Shown here one piece after another: positions 33,465-42,960 of a DNA stretch of 64,000 nucleotides. The position numbers and the translations under genes were made by a program. Origin of the DNA: Undaria pinnatifida. Taxonomy: Eukaryota; Sar; Phaeophyceae; Laminariales; Alariaceae. Within the stretch, counting starts at the first letter, position 1. Each line of letters starts with the position of its first letter. The stretch lies in contig JABAKD010000005.1 in assembly GCA_012845835.1 (NCBI GenBank), forward strand, positions 12,957,205 to 13,021,204, given 5' to 3'. Under the pieces are notes generated by a model. That model had not been told where the DNA came from. It ran no database searches and worked only from the letters and a program-made list of their open reading frames with translations.

Positions 33465-33655
33465 AAAATTGCGCAGGATTTGAAAAGAGTATTTGATGCA
33501 GACAAATATTTGAGCAGGATTTGAAAAGAGTATATGCCTGCAGACAAATATTTGCGCAGGATTTGAAAAAAGTATTTGCCTGCAGACAAATAGTTGCGTA
33601 GGATTTCAGAACAGTATTTGTCTGCAGGCAAATATTTGCGCAGGTTCTCAAAAGA
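33465..33655 (+). repeat. 42-bp tandem array, middle block (4-5 units)
   Basis: Same unit as the left block but more diverged, with 'gatttgaaa' in place of 'gatttcaaa'. It runs straight into the transposase remnant. Between the blocks, 33385-33450 holds an eroded element A: GCTTGCAAAAATGAGTATTG opens MSIDLKFVELTADVLEILKK. Confidence 0.85.
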
Positions 33656-33660
33656 ACACC

Positions 33661-34023
33661 CTGACGGCCGAACTGAGCTGCGAGGATGTGCTCCTGTGGT
33701 GGAAGAGGTGGGTCGACTCGTGCCCGCTGTTGGCCAGGGTAGCACGCGTGATTTTCGGGGCTCCTGCGTCGGCGGCAGTGCTTGAGCGTGACTTCAGCGC
33801 TGCTGGGCGTATGATTACGTCCTCCAGGAGAACCATGGACAGCAAGTACGTGGAGATGATCCTGTTCCTGTACGGAAACCTGGACCTTATCCCTCAGGAC
33901 ATCTCCAAGCTGGCCGAAGCTGTTGCGCGACACAAGATCCCCGGGCGACTGGTGGTCCCTGTGGAAAGGCTGGAGGAGCTCGACGGCGCTTTTGCGCCGG
34001 AGGACCTCACCGCCGAGCAGTAG
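33661..34023 (+). pseudogene. hAT transposase, C-terminal dimerisation domain
   Basis: The frame reads LTAELSCEDVLLWWKRWVDS, then CPLLARVARVIFGAPASAAV, LERDFSAAGRMITSSRRTMD and SKYVEMILFLYGNLDLIP, ending at TAG 34021. This is the hAT-family C-terminal block: the WW pair, 'P.L...AR.....P.SA..ER.FS..G', and a final helix with 'LFL..N'. In hAT transposases the block mediates oligomerisation. No ATG precedes it in frame; upstream the frame enters the 42-bp array, and the zinc finger and catalytic RNase-H-like part are absent. So this is a fragment that cannot transpose DNA alone. GC content is higher than in the surrounding arrays. Confidence 0.9.
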
Positions 34024-34519
34024 GCATCGGGGGAGGAGGTGGACGTTGAAACAGCATGGGACAGCAGTAGTAGCTTCATGGCGATCAGGCCCGCAGCGAA
34101 AACGAGTAACAACATGTTGGTGGTGTATGCGATAAGAGTTGACACAATCTCTCGTGTGATGCGGAATGAGTGGGATGGTGGGGGGCTTGTGGCGTCGGCG
34201 TGTGTTGTGGTTTGTTTATTTTCGTCCCAGGTGGCTTCGACTATTGTAGACGGCAAAAGTAAGAGTCGAGGGGGATGGCATGGCTAACTCGTGCAAATAT
34301 TAAATATTACTGCCAGGTAGTACTTTTACTCCTATGATATGCCAATTCAATTTTCTCTCGGTTTGATATTATTTTTTTCCACCTCGATCCAAAAATATTT
34401 TAGATGCACGCTTCAGGGATTTGCGTCTGTATTTCCGAGACCAATCTCCCATCGCATGACGTACGGCTACGCTCTCCCTCCGACCCTCCCCGCAGTAGCT
34501 GTTTTTTTTTCGAAATAGT
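34024..34519. other. Sequence after the transposase remnant
   Basis: Probably the element's 3' untranslated and non-coding part. It is AT-rich from 34290, and no feature was seen beyond a short T run at 34502-34509. Confidence 0.4.
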
Positions 34520-35122
34520 TGTCAGGACAAATACAAATAATAGTTGCGCAGGATTTCAAACGAGTGTTTGCCTGCAGACAAATATTTGCGCAGGATTTCA
34601 AACGAGTATTTGCCTACAGACAAAATATTTGCGCAGGATTTCAAGAGAGTATTTGCCTGCAGACAAATATTTGCACAGGATTTCAACAGAGTATTTGCCT
34701 GCAGACAAGTAGTTGCGCAGGATTTCAAAAGAGTATTTGCCTGCAGACAAATATTTGCGCAGGATTTCAACAGAGTATTTGCCTGCAGACAAGTAGTTGC
34801 GCAGGATTTCAAAAGAGTATTTGCCTGCAGACAAATATTTGCGCAGGATTTCAACAGAGTATTTGCCTGCAGACAAATCCTGCAAGAGTATTTGCCTGCA
34901 GACAAATATTTGCGCAGGATTTCAAAAGAGTATTTGCTTGCAGACAAATATTTGCGCAGGATTTGAAAAGAGTATTTGCTTGCAGACAAATATTTGCGCA
35001 GGATGTGAAAAAAGTATTTGCCTGCGGACCAATATTTGCGCACGATTTGAAAAGAGTATTTGCCTGCAGACAAATAGTTGCGCAGGGTTTCATATTTGCC
35101 TGCCAGACAAATACCAAATAAG
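34520..35122 (+). repeat. 42-bp tandem array, right block (about 13 units)
   Basis: It starts with the same lead-in as the left block (CAAATACAAATAATAGTTGC at 34530 and at 33048), so the two blocks are long direct copies. Units alternate TTTCAAAAGAG and TTTCAACAGAG, showing a higher-order period of 84 bp around 34690-34860. All six frames are open for long stretches; the large + frame entering the LINE C-terminus at 35147 is a chance fusion. Confidence 0.93.
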
Positions 35123-35146
35123 GTATTTGTACAGGGTGTTTATCTA

Positions 35147-35936
35147 TGATCGTCCGGGTGTGCGCTTACGGTTGAAGGTGCGGTTGCTGAAAGCTGAGGT
35201 GGTCGAGACACTTTTTTACGGTTGCATGACGTGGAGCCCGAAGAAGCCTGACTATGACAAGCTACGACGGGATTACCACTCCATGCTCCTCCGATGCCTT
35301 GGATGGCGGAAACGGAAGCGCGACGACCACACCCTATCGTACGCCGACGCGCTTGCCAAGACAGCTTCCGAGAGCATAGAGGCGATAGTGCGCAAACGGA
35401 GGATATTGTTTGCGGGATTCGTAGCACGTATGGGGGAGGAGCGCCTGCCACAGAGGGTGATGTTTGGGGAGTTTGTTGGGGGTAAGGGCTACTCAGAGGG
35501 GCAAGAGAAAGACTGGATGGATCATGTGAAGGAGGATATGTCGGTCTTTGAAATGAAATTCGAAGAGTGGCGAAAGGCTGCTCAGAAGGCCGGCAGATGC
35601 TTTCGACGAGTAGAGAAGAGAGCCGAGTTGTTCATGCGGAATTGGCATGAAACGGAGAGACGCAAAGCTGCAGAGCGACGCGCAAAGGTTGCGGCAGCGC
35701 CATCCACCGTCGGCATCTCTAAGCGGCCGGAGGGGGGGCGGGGGGAAGGGGGGGAAGGGGGAAGGGGGAGGGGGGGGGCGGAGAGGAGGGGGGGGGGGAG
35801 GGAGGGAGGGGGCAAGGGCGAAAGGGGGGGGGGGAGGGGAAGGGGGGGCGTCATGCCCAAGAGACTGAAGTCTGGGTTTGGCCATCATCGTCTTGAAAGT
35901 TGTGGGCCTTCCAATGGCCGTCACAAGATAGCGTAA
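35147..35936 (+). pseudogene. LINE copy 2: C-terminal region after the hAT insertion
   Basis: It resumes the LINE ORF: YDRPGVRLRLKVRLLKAEVV, then TLFYGCMTWSPKKPDYDKLR, LLRCLGWRKRKRDDHTLSYA, RKRRILFAGFVARMGEERLP and KDWMDHVKEDMSVFEMKF. This is the conserved tail that follows the RT in this non-LTR group. The last part (35715-35860) is a G-run tract giving a Gly/Arg-rich tail; the frame stops at 35934. The + frame starting at 34797 that joins array and LINE is not a real start. Confidence 0.85.
35720..35855. repeat. G-run tract
   Basis: It contains more than ten runs of 4-10 G separated by single A, C or GA. The strand has strong G-quadruplex potential. Confidence 0.85.
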
Positions 35937-36052
35937 GACCGTCCTGACTTCTTCGCCATGTTGCGTCCTCTCCCCAGCGCCATTGATGATGCACTTGATA
36001 CCCTCTATGAACCCAATGCCGTCTTTAGTCAGTTTCTAGGGTCTACTAGTAT

Positions 36053-36228
36053 GACATTTTTTTTTCTTTTTTTCCTTTCCTTGCTTCCTCGTCTTGTCTT
36101 GTTTTTTCTTGCTTTTCTTGTCTTTTCTTTTCTTTCCTTTCCTTTTTCGTTTTTTTTTCGCTTTCTTCTCTTTTCTTGTCTTTCCTTTGTCTTCTTTTCT
36201 TTTCTTTGTTTCTTTTTTCCAATTGACT
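36053..36228. repeat. Polypyrimidine (T/C) tract
   Basis: About 175 bp of almost pure T and C with few G follows the LINE 3' region. It may mark the LINE 3' tail or be an independent tract. Confidence 0.8.
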
Positions 36229-36454
36229 TGCGTCTGTCGTGGGAATGCGCAGTGATAGATACTACGTGCAATATATACGTGGTAGTCTTTCTTGGGTGGC
36301 ACGCGGTATAGTCGGTTTTTCTAGGCGCGAGTAGTGCGACATATGCACCAGTATGGACCTGGCACATCGTAGGCTGAATCCTGATTTCACTTATGTATAT
36401 TTCTGGTGGAGGCATGAATTGCGTCAGCTGTGATATATGCGTGTACCACCTTGG

Positions 36455-36585
36455 GTTTGTTTGTGTTTTTCCCTGGGGTATTTCTCAGCTCCAGAGTGAC
36501 TGGAGCCTGTCCTGTGACCACCACGAACTTGATTATGCGAGTGAATGTGAGAACAACAACAACAGCAACAACAACATCTAATTTT
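36455..36585 (+). repeat. Element A, block 2 with (AAC)n tail
   Basis: It reads CCTGGGGTATTTCTCAGCTC, CAGAGTGACTGGAGCCTGTC, CTGTGACCACCACGAACTTG, ATTATGCGAGTGAATGTGAG, then (AAC)n. The same order ends in (AAC)n at 57290-57371 and in a degenerate AAC tract at 40950-41060. A simple-sequence 3' tail is typical of SINE/LINE-type retroposons. Confidence 0.7.
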
Positions 36586-37442
36586 ATCATCTTCTCCTCT
36601 AACGCATCCCATTCCTCCTTGGACCAGGCAAGGGGGGGGCGGGTCAGCTGTTTAATAAAAATGACAGAAACCAGACGGGGGAAGGGGGTGGGAAAGAGAG
36701 CTACTCAAAGAAAACAAATTTCAGAACCGAATCGTTCTACGGTAGCCCCCCAACTTTTCTTTAACGAAACCGGCGTTTTTGAAGACAGCTCCCCGCCGTG
36801 TCTCCTGGAATACGGTGACCCTTGCCACCCCGAAGTCATCGTTCGATAGTCCTTCGCAAATAAGAACAATTTGCGAAGATAGTGTATCGTAGCATCCTTA
36901 TTCGTGTCGAGCAACCATAAAACGTTCGCTGAAGAACATCGCCGGTTTTTTGGGGGGCTATAGTATAATCAATCAAACAAGAGGGGGGGAGGCCGGGGGT
37001 CCTTCTATGTATGGCCTGATATTTTCTGAGTGGCGAATTCATGCCGCACAGCGAGCGGGGGGGGTGTTGGGTGTGCATGGAGTGCAGCTGGAAAAAAGAA
37101 ACGCTAACAAGACCTAGAACTGGACCAAGAAATACGAACAAGAACAAGAACTAGGACGATCATAACAACAAGAACAATCAGAGCAGTAACATGAACAAGA
37201 GTGAATAACAACAAGAGCAACAATCTTCCGCCAAGAACACGAGCACGAACGAAAAAAAAGAACAAGCACCACAACAATAACACTAATAGTAATATGTACC
37301 ATACCTCCATGTGGTCCACGGTTTGCGCCAGGGAGCGGGCGAGCTTTTCCAGGGAAGAGACGCCGGTCCTGTTCCCCCAGGACAGTGGCGCCCTCCCCGT
37401 TACCCTTGAGTAATACCTACGGGGCAGCCGAAACAGCTCACG
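36586..37442. other. No gene; AAGAAC-rich stretch 37090-37290
   Basis: 37090-37290 is a cryptic repeat of 'aagaac', 'aacaag' and 'acaacaag'. The 36430-36849 + frame has no motif. No RNA gene was seen. Confidence 0.4.
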
Positions 37443-37545
37443 TCAGGTAAGCAGGCAGGCAGACAGGCAGGCAGGAAGGCAGGCAGGTAGGCAGGCAGGC
37501 AGGCAGGCAGGCAGGTACGCAGGCAGGCACGCACGCAGGCGTGGG
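37443..37545. repeat. (AGGC)n microsatellite
   Basis: About 24 copies of GCAG/AGGC occur with scattered GACA, GAAG, GTAC and CACG variants. Confidence 0.92.
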
Positions 37546-37869
37546 GGTCACGCACCATTCGTGTTCGATAGCCGAGTACAAAAATCGACCGACGAATTAG
37601 ATGTGGACGTGGCTATGAACGTAATCCCTAACAGGTATACAACCGTACCCGCTTGTGGGGGGGGGAAAGTGTTTTTTTGATTAGGGATGGAAAATGATTG
37701 CGGCAGCAAAAGGGTTACTGTAGACCTTTTTCTTTTCACGCTTGCTGCTACAGGGATAGCACTTTTTTTTTTTTTTTTTTTCCAGAACGACGGGTCGCCT
37801 TGACCCAAAATTGTCCGAATGTCATTCTTGTTGTGCAATGTGACAGATACAGCTTCTACTAGTCCCAAA

Positions 37870-38095
37870 CTCGCCTGCTGAGGCTGACTAACGAGTTCAT
37901 CGCTCGGCCTATCTTCGGCCCGTAGCCGCCGATGCCTCCGTCCGCACCACCGCTGCCACCACCACTTCCTTCACGGTAGTGACGTTGGTGGAGGAAGTGG
38001 TGGTGGCAGCAGTGGTGCTGACGGAGGCATCGGTGGTTGTTGACTGCAGATGGGCCGAGCGATCGACTCGTCGGTCAGCCTCATAAGGTGAGGGT
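37870..38095. repeat. Inverted duplicate of the neighbouring exon end
   Basis: Arms of about 95 bp face each other around about 37980. The minus arm translates GGIGGYGPKIGRAMNSLVSL, then 'SR' and a GCGAGT donor-like site. The plus arm carries QMGRAIDSSVSLIR, then a GTGAGG donor-like site. Both match the end of the minus-strand exon at 38342 (RIGGYGPQMDRVIDSLVSLG, then R and GTGAGT). A transcript of either strand would fold into a long hairpin with similarity to the exon. Confidence 0.8.
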
Positions 38096-38337
38096 GGGAT
38101 GAACCACTGCAACATACCAGCAGCATTGGGTGTCGACATTTTTTTTCAGTGGATAATTTACTCAGAAAAAATTATTTGATTTTTGAGTACCCCGTCTGCC
38201 TGGGAAATATATGTTGTGGCGTATTGTTTCTTTTTCCCTCGCATACTACGCGTGTACAGAAAAAAGGCACACACACACACAAACACAAGGCAGACTGCTG
38301 TACCAGTTAGTTACAGCTGTCGCTATTCACCCTAAAC

Positions 38338-39339
38338 TCACCGACCCAGGCTGACCAACGAGTCGATCACCCGGTCCATCTGCGGTCCGTAGCCGCCGAT
38401 CCTGTCCCTGGCACCGCTGCTTTTTCCACCCCATCCCCGTGGCGCCTCCCCTCCCTTGATCACCCCCAGAATTTCCTCGGAGAAGTTCAGCGGCGGGTCT
38501 CGTGCGATCCCGGCAATCGCCTCGAACACGAGACCGCGGCGCCTTACCCTTGCGCTTTCAGTAGAGGTAGTGGCCACCGGTGGAGCACCACCGACACATG
38601 GGATGCCACTTTTGCAGCGCCCGCCGCCACCACCGCCACCGGTACCGCCACCACCGCTACCGCGACCGCAACTGCTAGCCCTCTCACCACCGCCGACACC
38701 CCCACCACCACCACCCCCACCCTCGCCACCACCACCTCCGCTACCCTCATTGCTACCCCACCCATCGCCGCTCCCGCCCCCACCCCAACTATTCGCACCA
38801 CCACCCCCGGCGCTACCGGCGATAGGCGACTGTCCCCCCACATCACCGCCGTTTTCCCACGGCAGCGATTTGGGCAGTAACGCGACTGCCGCTCTCGCAG
38901 CAGCCACTGCCGCCGCCGCTGCAGCCGTCGCCTCGCAACCAGCTGCACGGTAACCCAGCCCCGAGAGCACACCCTCTCCTCCACGAACAACCCGCGGCAC
39001 CGACTTCTGCTTCACCACCACCGCCGCCTGGGGAGAGCCACTAAGGTGGCCACTGCCACTGCTGTGGTCACTGTCCTCGTCGTCAAAGCTGTCCGCCGTG
39101 AGATCGAATACCTCGACGTTGGTGATGGCACGTGTGGCCGGATCAATCGTTGGGAAAGGTGGTTGCGCCGTCTGCGGGCTTCCCGTAGCGGCCGGTCCAG
39201 GAGGGAGCGAAGGGGCCGCGGTAGCGATAGATCCTAACCCTCTGCCGTTGGGTGTTGTCGGGTCCAAAACTGTCGCGCCGGCAACGGAGAAAGCGGGAGG
39301 CGGGGAGGGGGGGGGGGGGGGGGGGGCTCTCGCTATCAT
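38338..39339 (-). CDS. Low-complexity exon of unknown gene, possible SUMO-binding motif
   Basis: The open frame of 333 codons has four parts: Pro/Ser-rich at residues 5-65; VEVFDLTADSFDDEDSD (75-91), a hydrophobic-acidic stretch like a SUMO-interaction motif; an Ala run (about 135-155) with LLPKSLPWENGGDVG; and a Gly/Ser tract (about 175-255). A conserved-looking tail follows: RRRGLVFEAIAGIARDPP, NFSEEILGVIKGGEAPRG and RIGGYGPQMDRVIDSLVSLG. The stop TGA lies inside a perfect donor-like GTGAGT (about 38340-38335), so the exon probably ends there and the gene continues downstream. The first ATG lies inside an element B repeat next to a 19-G run; a pyrimidine-rich tract plus CGACAG near 39265 could instead be the acceptor. 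Function is unknown. Confidence 0.5.
   Translation of the reverse strand: MIARAPPPPPPSPPPAFSVAGATVLDPTTPNGRGLGSIATAAPSLPPGPAATGSPQTAQPPFPTIDPATRAITNVEVFDLTADSFDDEDSDHSSGSGHLSGSPQAAVVVKQKSVPRVVRGGEGVLSGLGYRAAGCEATAAAAAAVAAARAAVALLPKSLPWENGGDVGGQSPIAGSAGGGGANSWGGGGSGDGWGSNEGSGGGGGEGGGGGGGGVGGGERASSCGRGSGGGGTGGGGGGGRCKSGIPCVGGAPPVATTSTESARVRRRGLVFEAIAGIARDPPLNFSEEILGVIKGGEAPRGWGGKSSGARDRIGGYGPQMDRVIDSLVSLGR
39308..39326. repeat. G run of about 19
   Basis: A nearly uninterrupted G run sits between the exon and element B. On the minus strand it gives the Pro run at residues 5-10. Confidence 0.85.
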
Positions 39340-39725
39340 GCGTGTCCGCAGTCATACAACCATAGACCCTTGCATGCATCCACATTGACGGGACGGAGAA
39401 CGTCGCGTTTTGTTTTTTCACCAACCAGGCATATATTATGTTGACACCAAGAGCGAAGCGCCGTGCGGTGTTCGGCAAGTGGCACGTAGGGTGGGCTGCA
39501 TCCTGCTTAGCACCGCTTGTGAGACAGAGACCGGCACCTTGTGCTTAATTTTTTCCGTATGGATGACAGCATCGCATTGTTCCACTTGTAGGCGGGGGAT
39601 GGGGGTAGGGGGGGGGGGGGGCATGTTTAGGGGAGGGGCGTACTCATTTGTTGCTTGCCTTGTGCATTTGACCGTTAACCACGCATCCCTTTCGAGACGG
39701 AGCACGCGATGGGGGGGGGGGGGGG
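39335..39725 (-). repeat. Element B, full inverted copy
   Basis: Read on the minus strand it has the same order as 30183-30475. The first half is 'ccgtctcgaaagggatgcgtggttaacggtc'; the second half has 'cagcccaccctacgtgcc', 'ttcgctcttggtgtcaac' and 'gggtctatggttgtatgac'. About 90 bp separate the halves, including a G run at 39608-39620. A second G run is at 39711-39725. Confidence 0.7.
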
Positions 39726-40494
39726 GCAGTGAGATTGACACGCGACACGAACAAACTGACTGATGTTAACCCTTTTTTTACTTGAATATACTATACCGAA
39801 GAATAAAAGACGCGTTCTACGATAGAGGTGCACCAACCATTGTTGCTTTTTTCTGAGGTCCCTCAACTCGGAGAGCTTAAGACACGTCCCTCCTTAAAAA
39901 CTGATTTGGAGAAAAAAAAAAACTGCCGCCACATACCGGATGATAAATCCCATGGCCTAGTTTCGACACGACGAGAATCAGGGGGGGGGGGGGGGAATGG
40001 CCTATTTCCAACGATTCAGGGTTAAGAAGACCCGTCATTCAGGAACCGTTTCAGAGACAAAAATTGCTATCTCCATCGTAGCACCTATCCCTCATAAGGC
40101 GGTGGTGTGCAACATGACCGCCTTATTGAGGAAAGCCACCTTATTCAGTCCAGGTTATGAGTGCAATTACCTAGTAACAGTCGCGGCAAGCGATTTTTCC
40201 CGCCTTGTATCGGGATACCGCCTTATATCGGCATACCGCCTTACTGGGGGACTCCCACCATGTGCCATTTAATCAAGCGCCTAACGTAGGAAGAGTTTTA
40301 CAGCAGCAGCAATACGAGCACCGTCGTGCTGCCCGCGTGCCTTACAGACCCTTAACAAGGCATTTCGGACGTCCCCTACCCCACGAGCTGGTGTTGCTTC
40401 GGGTGGCCGTTGCTGTCATCATCGTATTGCCATTGTACGTCTGTTGCGATTTATCGGGCCCCCCAATTTATGGGATCCCTTCGGCAATATCCAA
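39726..40494. other. No gene recognised
   Basis: A G run lies at 39979-39994. Frames across the stretch have no motif. A small repeat 'cgccttatatcggcataccgccttact' lies at 40201-40250. Confidence 0.35.
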
Positions 40495-40905
40495 AACCCC
40501 GCTTATCATCCCCCCCTGAAATATCTGACCCCCCCCTAAAACGTACCTCCCCACCCAAAAATATCTGTCCCCCCCTGAAATATCTGATCCCCCCCTAAAA
40601 TATATGATCCTCCCCTGAAATATATCACCCCCCCCTCCCCCTCAAGGCTGAAATAGCCCCCTTGTATTCTTTACGTGTTGCTGTGGGGTTCTTAGTATTG
40701 CGCAGGGGACCCAATAAATCGGGGGGGGGTGATATATTCCGGTGGCTCATCATATATTTCAGACGGTGATATACTGAATCATGGGTGATGATGTAATCCC
40801 CTTGTGATACCTTTTTCTCAGGGCGATATAGCCCCCACTGTATCAGGGGGGGATCACATATTTCAATCCGCGATATACTGCATCACGGGGTGATACTTTC
40901 TTTTC
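40495..40905. repeat. Inverted array of CCCCTGAAATATATCA units
   Basis: Left: about six units of 'ccccccctgaaatatctgat' at 40498-40640. Right: the complementary motif 'gggtgatatattcc', 'catcatatatttcag' and 'gggatcacatatttcaatccgcgatatac' at 40717-40895. The region can fold on itself. No coding signal. Confidence 0.7.
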
Positions 40906-40949
40906 CCTTTGAAACCCCGAAAGTAGGGCTGTGGTTTGGCTGACGCTGC

Positions 40950-41060
40950 TAGTATTCCCTGGGGTATTCTTCCACTCCAGAGCGACTGGACCCTGTCCTA
41001 TGACCACGGACTTGATTATGCGAGTTTATTGTGAGAGCAACAACCGCAACAACTACTACT
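40950..41060 (+). repeat. Element A, block 2 copy
   Basis: TCCACTCCAGAGCGACTGGA, then CCCTGTCCTATGACCACGGA, CTTGATTATGCGAGTTTATT and 'gtgagagcaacaaccgcaacaac'. The tail is a degraded AAC repeat. The following 41061-41340 is AT-rich with TAATATTA repeats and no gene. Confidence 0.7.
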
Positions 41061-41342
41061 ATTAACTTGTACCACGAGAAGCCGATTCGTTACTAGCTGA
41101 ATAGCTACTATAATAACTTACATATGTTTGAGTCTGGTAATTTGGGGAGTTCTGCATCTTCGTATCTGACTGGCGCATTTCTGGCTCGATCAGTCTTATT
41201 TATTGATAAAACACTACAGAAATAAGTTTGTTTATGTTATATTACTTTGCTACCCAATTATAATATTAATATTAATATTATCTAATATAGTATAATACTA
41301 ATAGTATCTAATAACTAACAATAGTTGTGGAGTGCAGCCAAC

Positions 41343-42552
41343 TTACAGCCTAAGCAAGCACTGGTAACACAGGAACACTAGTGAACGTGCCCCCCGCAAC
41401 CCAACTTGAACAAGAAAAGAGCACGCGCGCAAATTCCGTGGACCTATCAACGTCAAACCACCTGCTTTCATCAGACGAGCCCTCGTCCGCCTTCGCTCTT
41501 TATCCTTGCTCTTCGCCTCGTCCCTCAACTTATCCCTCCAGTTCTTCCGCTCCAAGCGGGCAGCAGCTACAGCCCCGTCCACGCCCGTCCCCATCCCCCC
41601 TGCCAACACGCCCGCCCTTGCTCTCCCCGCCCTTGCGCCTGCCCTTACCTCCCCCCCCACCGCACCTACGCTTGTCCCCGCTCCCAGAACCACCTCCACC
41701 CCCGCCCCCAGACCCCCCCTCCCCCGCTCCCCCCCTCCCCCAACCCACATTCGCCCCCGCCCGCACACCCCCCAGCCCCACGCCTCCATCCCCGAAACGC
41801 TCTCTAACGAACCCAGACCCGCTCGTTTCTCTTTCCTCTGGTGCCCAACAGCCCCTTCCCTCCACCTCTACTTCTATTTCCGCCCCCACGCCCACTCCTG
41901 CCACCCCCAATCCCACGTCTTCAATCCCACAAAGCTCTCTACCAAACCCAGACCCGTTCACGTCTGTCTCCCCCGGCGCCTGACGGCCGCTCCCCTCCAC
42001 CACTAAGTCCATCTCCACCACCGCTTCTCCCACCCGGCCATCCTCCGTGTTAGAAGGCCCCAATACCGCCGCCGCCTCCCCTCCTGCCCGTCCATCCTCG
42101 TTGCTAACAGATTTCAGCACCACCGCTCCTTCCACACGTTCATCGTTGGCGGCAGCAGATCCCACTAACGGTGACCCACCTTTGCCTGCAAGCTCGGAGG
42201 GAGGGGGGTCAGCGTCAGGGTTAGGGTTAGTGCGCGGTGGCGACCACCCTCGTACGGCTCCTCCTCCTTTCTCATTGCTTGACAAGAGCGAGCAGGTTGC
42301 GGCTCCTGTAGCTGTGGCCGGAGTTGACGGCATCGTTGCTGAAGGTGCTGCTAGTGGTGCTGCTGTTGTTGTTGCTGCGACCGGTGCTGCTGCGGCTGGT
42401 GCTGCTGCGGTTAGTGCTGCTTCTGCGGCTGGCGCGACTGTACCTTCTGATAAGTGTCCTGCTGTTTTCGCGGCTGCAACTATTGCTTTCGGCGACATTG
42501 ACTCGGCTGCTGCAGAGATCTTGCTCGTCGCTAGCGAAGCCTGCAGAAGCAT
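41343..42552 (-). CDS. Low-complexity exon(s) of unknown gene
   Basis: Two overlapping minus-strand frames appear to form one coding region. The first (42552-41530) opens with Ala-rich sequence (SKISAAAESMSPKAIVAAAK). It then has two loosely repeated acidic/Gly units (EGSGRQAPGETDVNGSGFGR against EGRGCWAPEERETSGSGFVR) and a Gly/Arg-rich stretch. The second (41789-41343) carries a charged segment RKNWRDKLRDEAKSKDKERR, then RARLMKAGG just before a possible donor (GCAG|GTGG, about 41461). The join is in G-rich sequence and could be an intron, a frameshift or a base error. An opposite frame (42047-42886) is also open, so the strand is inferred from residue complexity. No domain is recognised. Confidence 0.35.
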
Positions 42553-42749
42553 GGGGCACGAGATGATCTCGCCGTGTGCGCTTATCCGTTCCGTCGCCTC
42601 GTTTCGGAAAAACCTAGGAATAGCCCAGTGGGAGAATACGGGAGGGGGTGACTACTTGACCGGCCGATCGGAAATTGCACCAGGGAATATCATGAGCTCG
42701 GTTTGTCACCTCTACAACGGTTGGACAACTGATAGAGGGCGAAAACGCG

Positions 42750-42960
42750 CTCGATACGATATATCGATAATTCGAAGTTCGACACTATATATCGAAAGAT
42801 ACGACATACCAGAATTCGATAGTACGATATATCGAAAATTTCGATACGATATCCCAAACGATATCCAACGCTGTTACTATCGATAGCAGAACATATCGGA
42901 CTCCGACTATTTCGTATTTCGACATGAATTATCGAAACTTTCGATACGATATCCACTTAT
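42750..42960. repeat. Cluster of TCGATA/TATCGA palindromes
   Basis: More than fifteen TCGA or TATCGA cores occur in 210 bp, such as CGATATATCGATAATTCG, 'ttcgatagtacgatatatcgaaaatttcgatacgatatcc' and 'attatcgaaactttcgatacgatatcc'. The last two flank about 75 bp as near-direct repeats. The origin is unknown. Confidence 0.75.

Larger units (their letters stand above)
33021..35141 (+). mobile_element. hAT-type element inserted in LINE copy 2
   Basis: About 2.12 kb separate LINE codons for KMEI (ending 33020) from YDRPGVRLRLK (from 35147). Near the edges lie CACCCTGTACCAATAC (33025) and its near-complement GTATTTGTACAGGGTG (35123-35138), a 16-bp terminal inverted repeat with one mismatch. ATCTA flanks both sides (33016-33020, 35142-35146), so the duplication is at least 5 bp and possibly an eroded 8 bp. 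The cargo is a hAT transposase C-terminal remnant between three blocks of 42-bp tandem repeats, all in the same orientation. Most of the transposase is missing, so the element is non-autonomous. Confidence 0.85.

Noticed and set aside
33065-35122. CRISPR-like array (regular 42-bp repeats)
   Set aside because: There are no unique spacers, since the whole unit is repeated, and the context is a eukaryotic hAT insertion.
34797-35936. 379-codon + frame
   Set aside because: Starts in the 42-bp array and runs by chance into the LINE C-terminus; only the part from 35147 has family homology.
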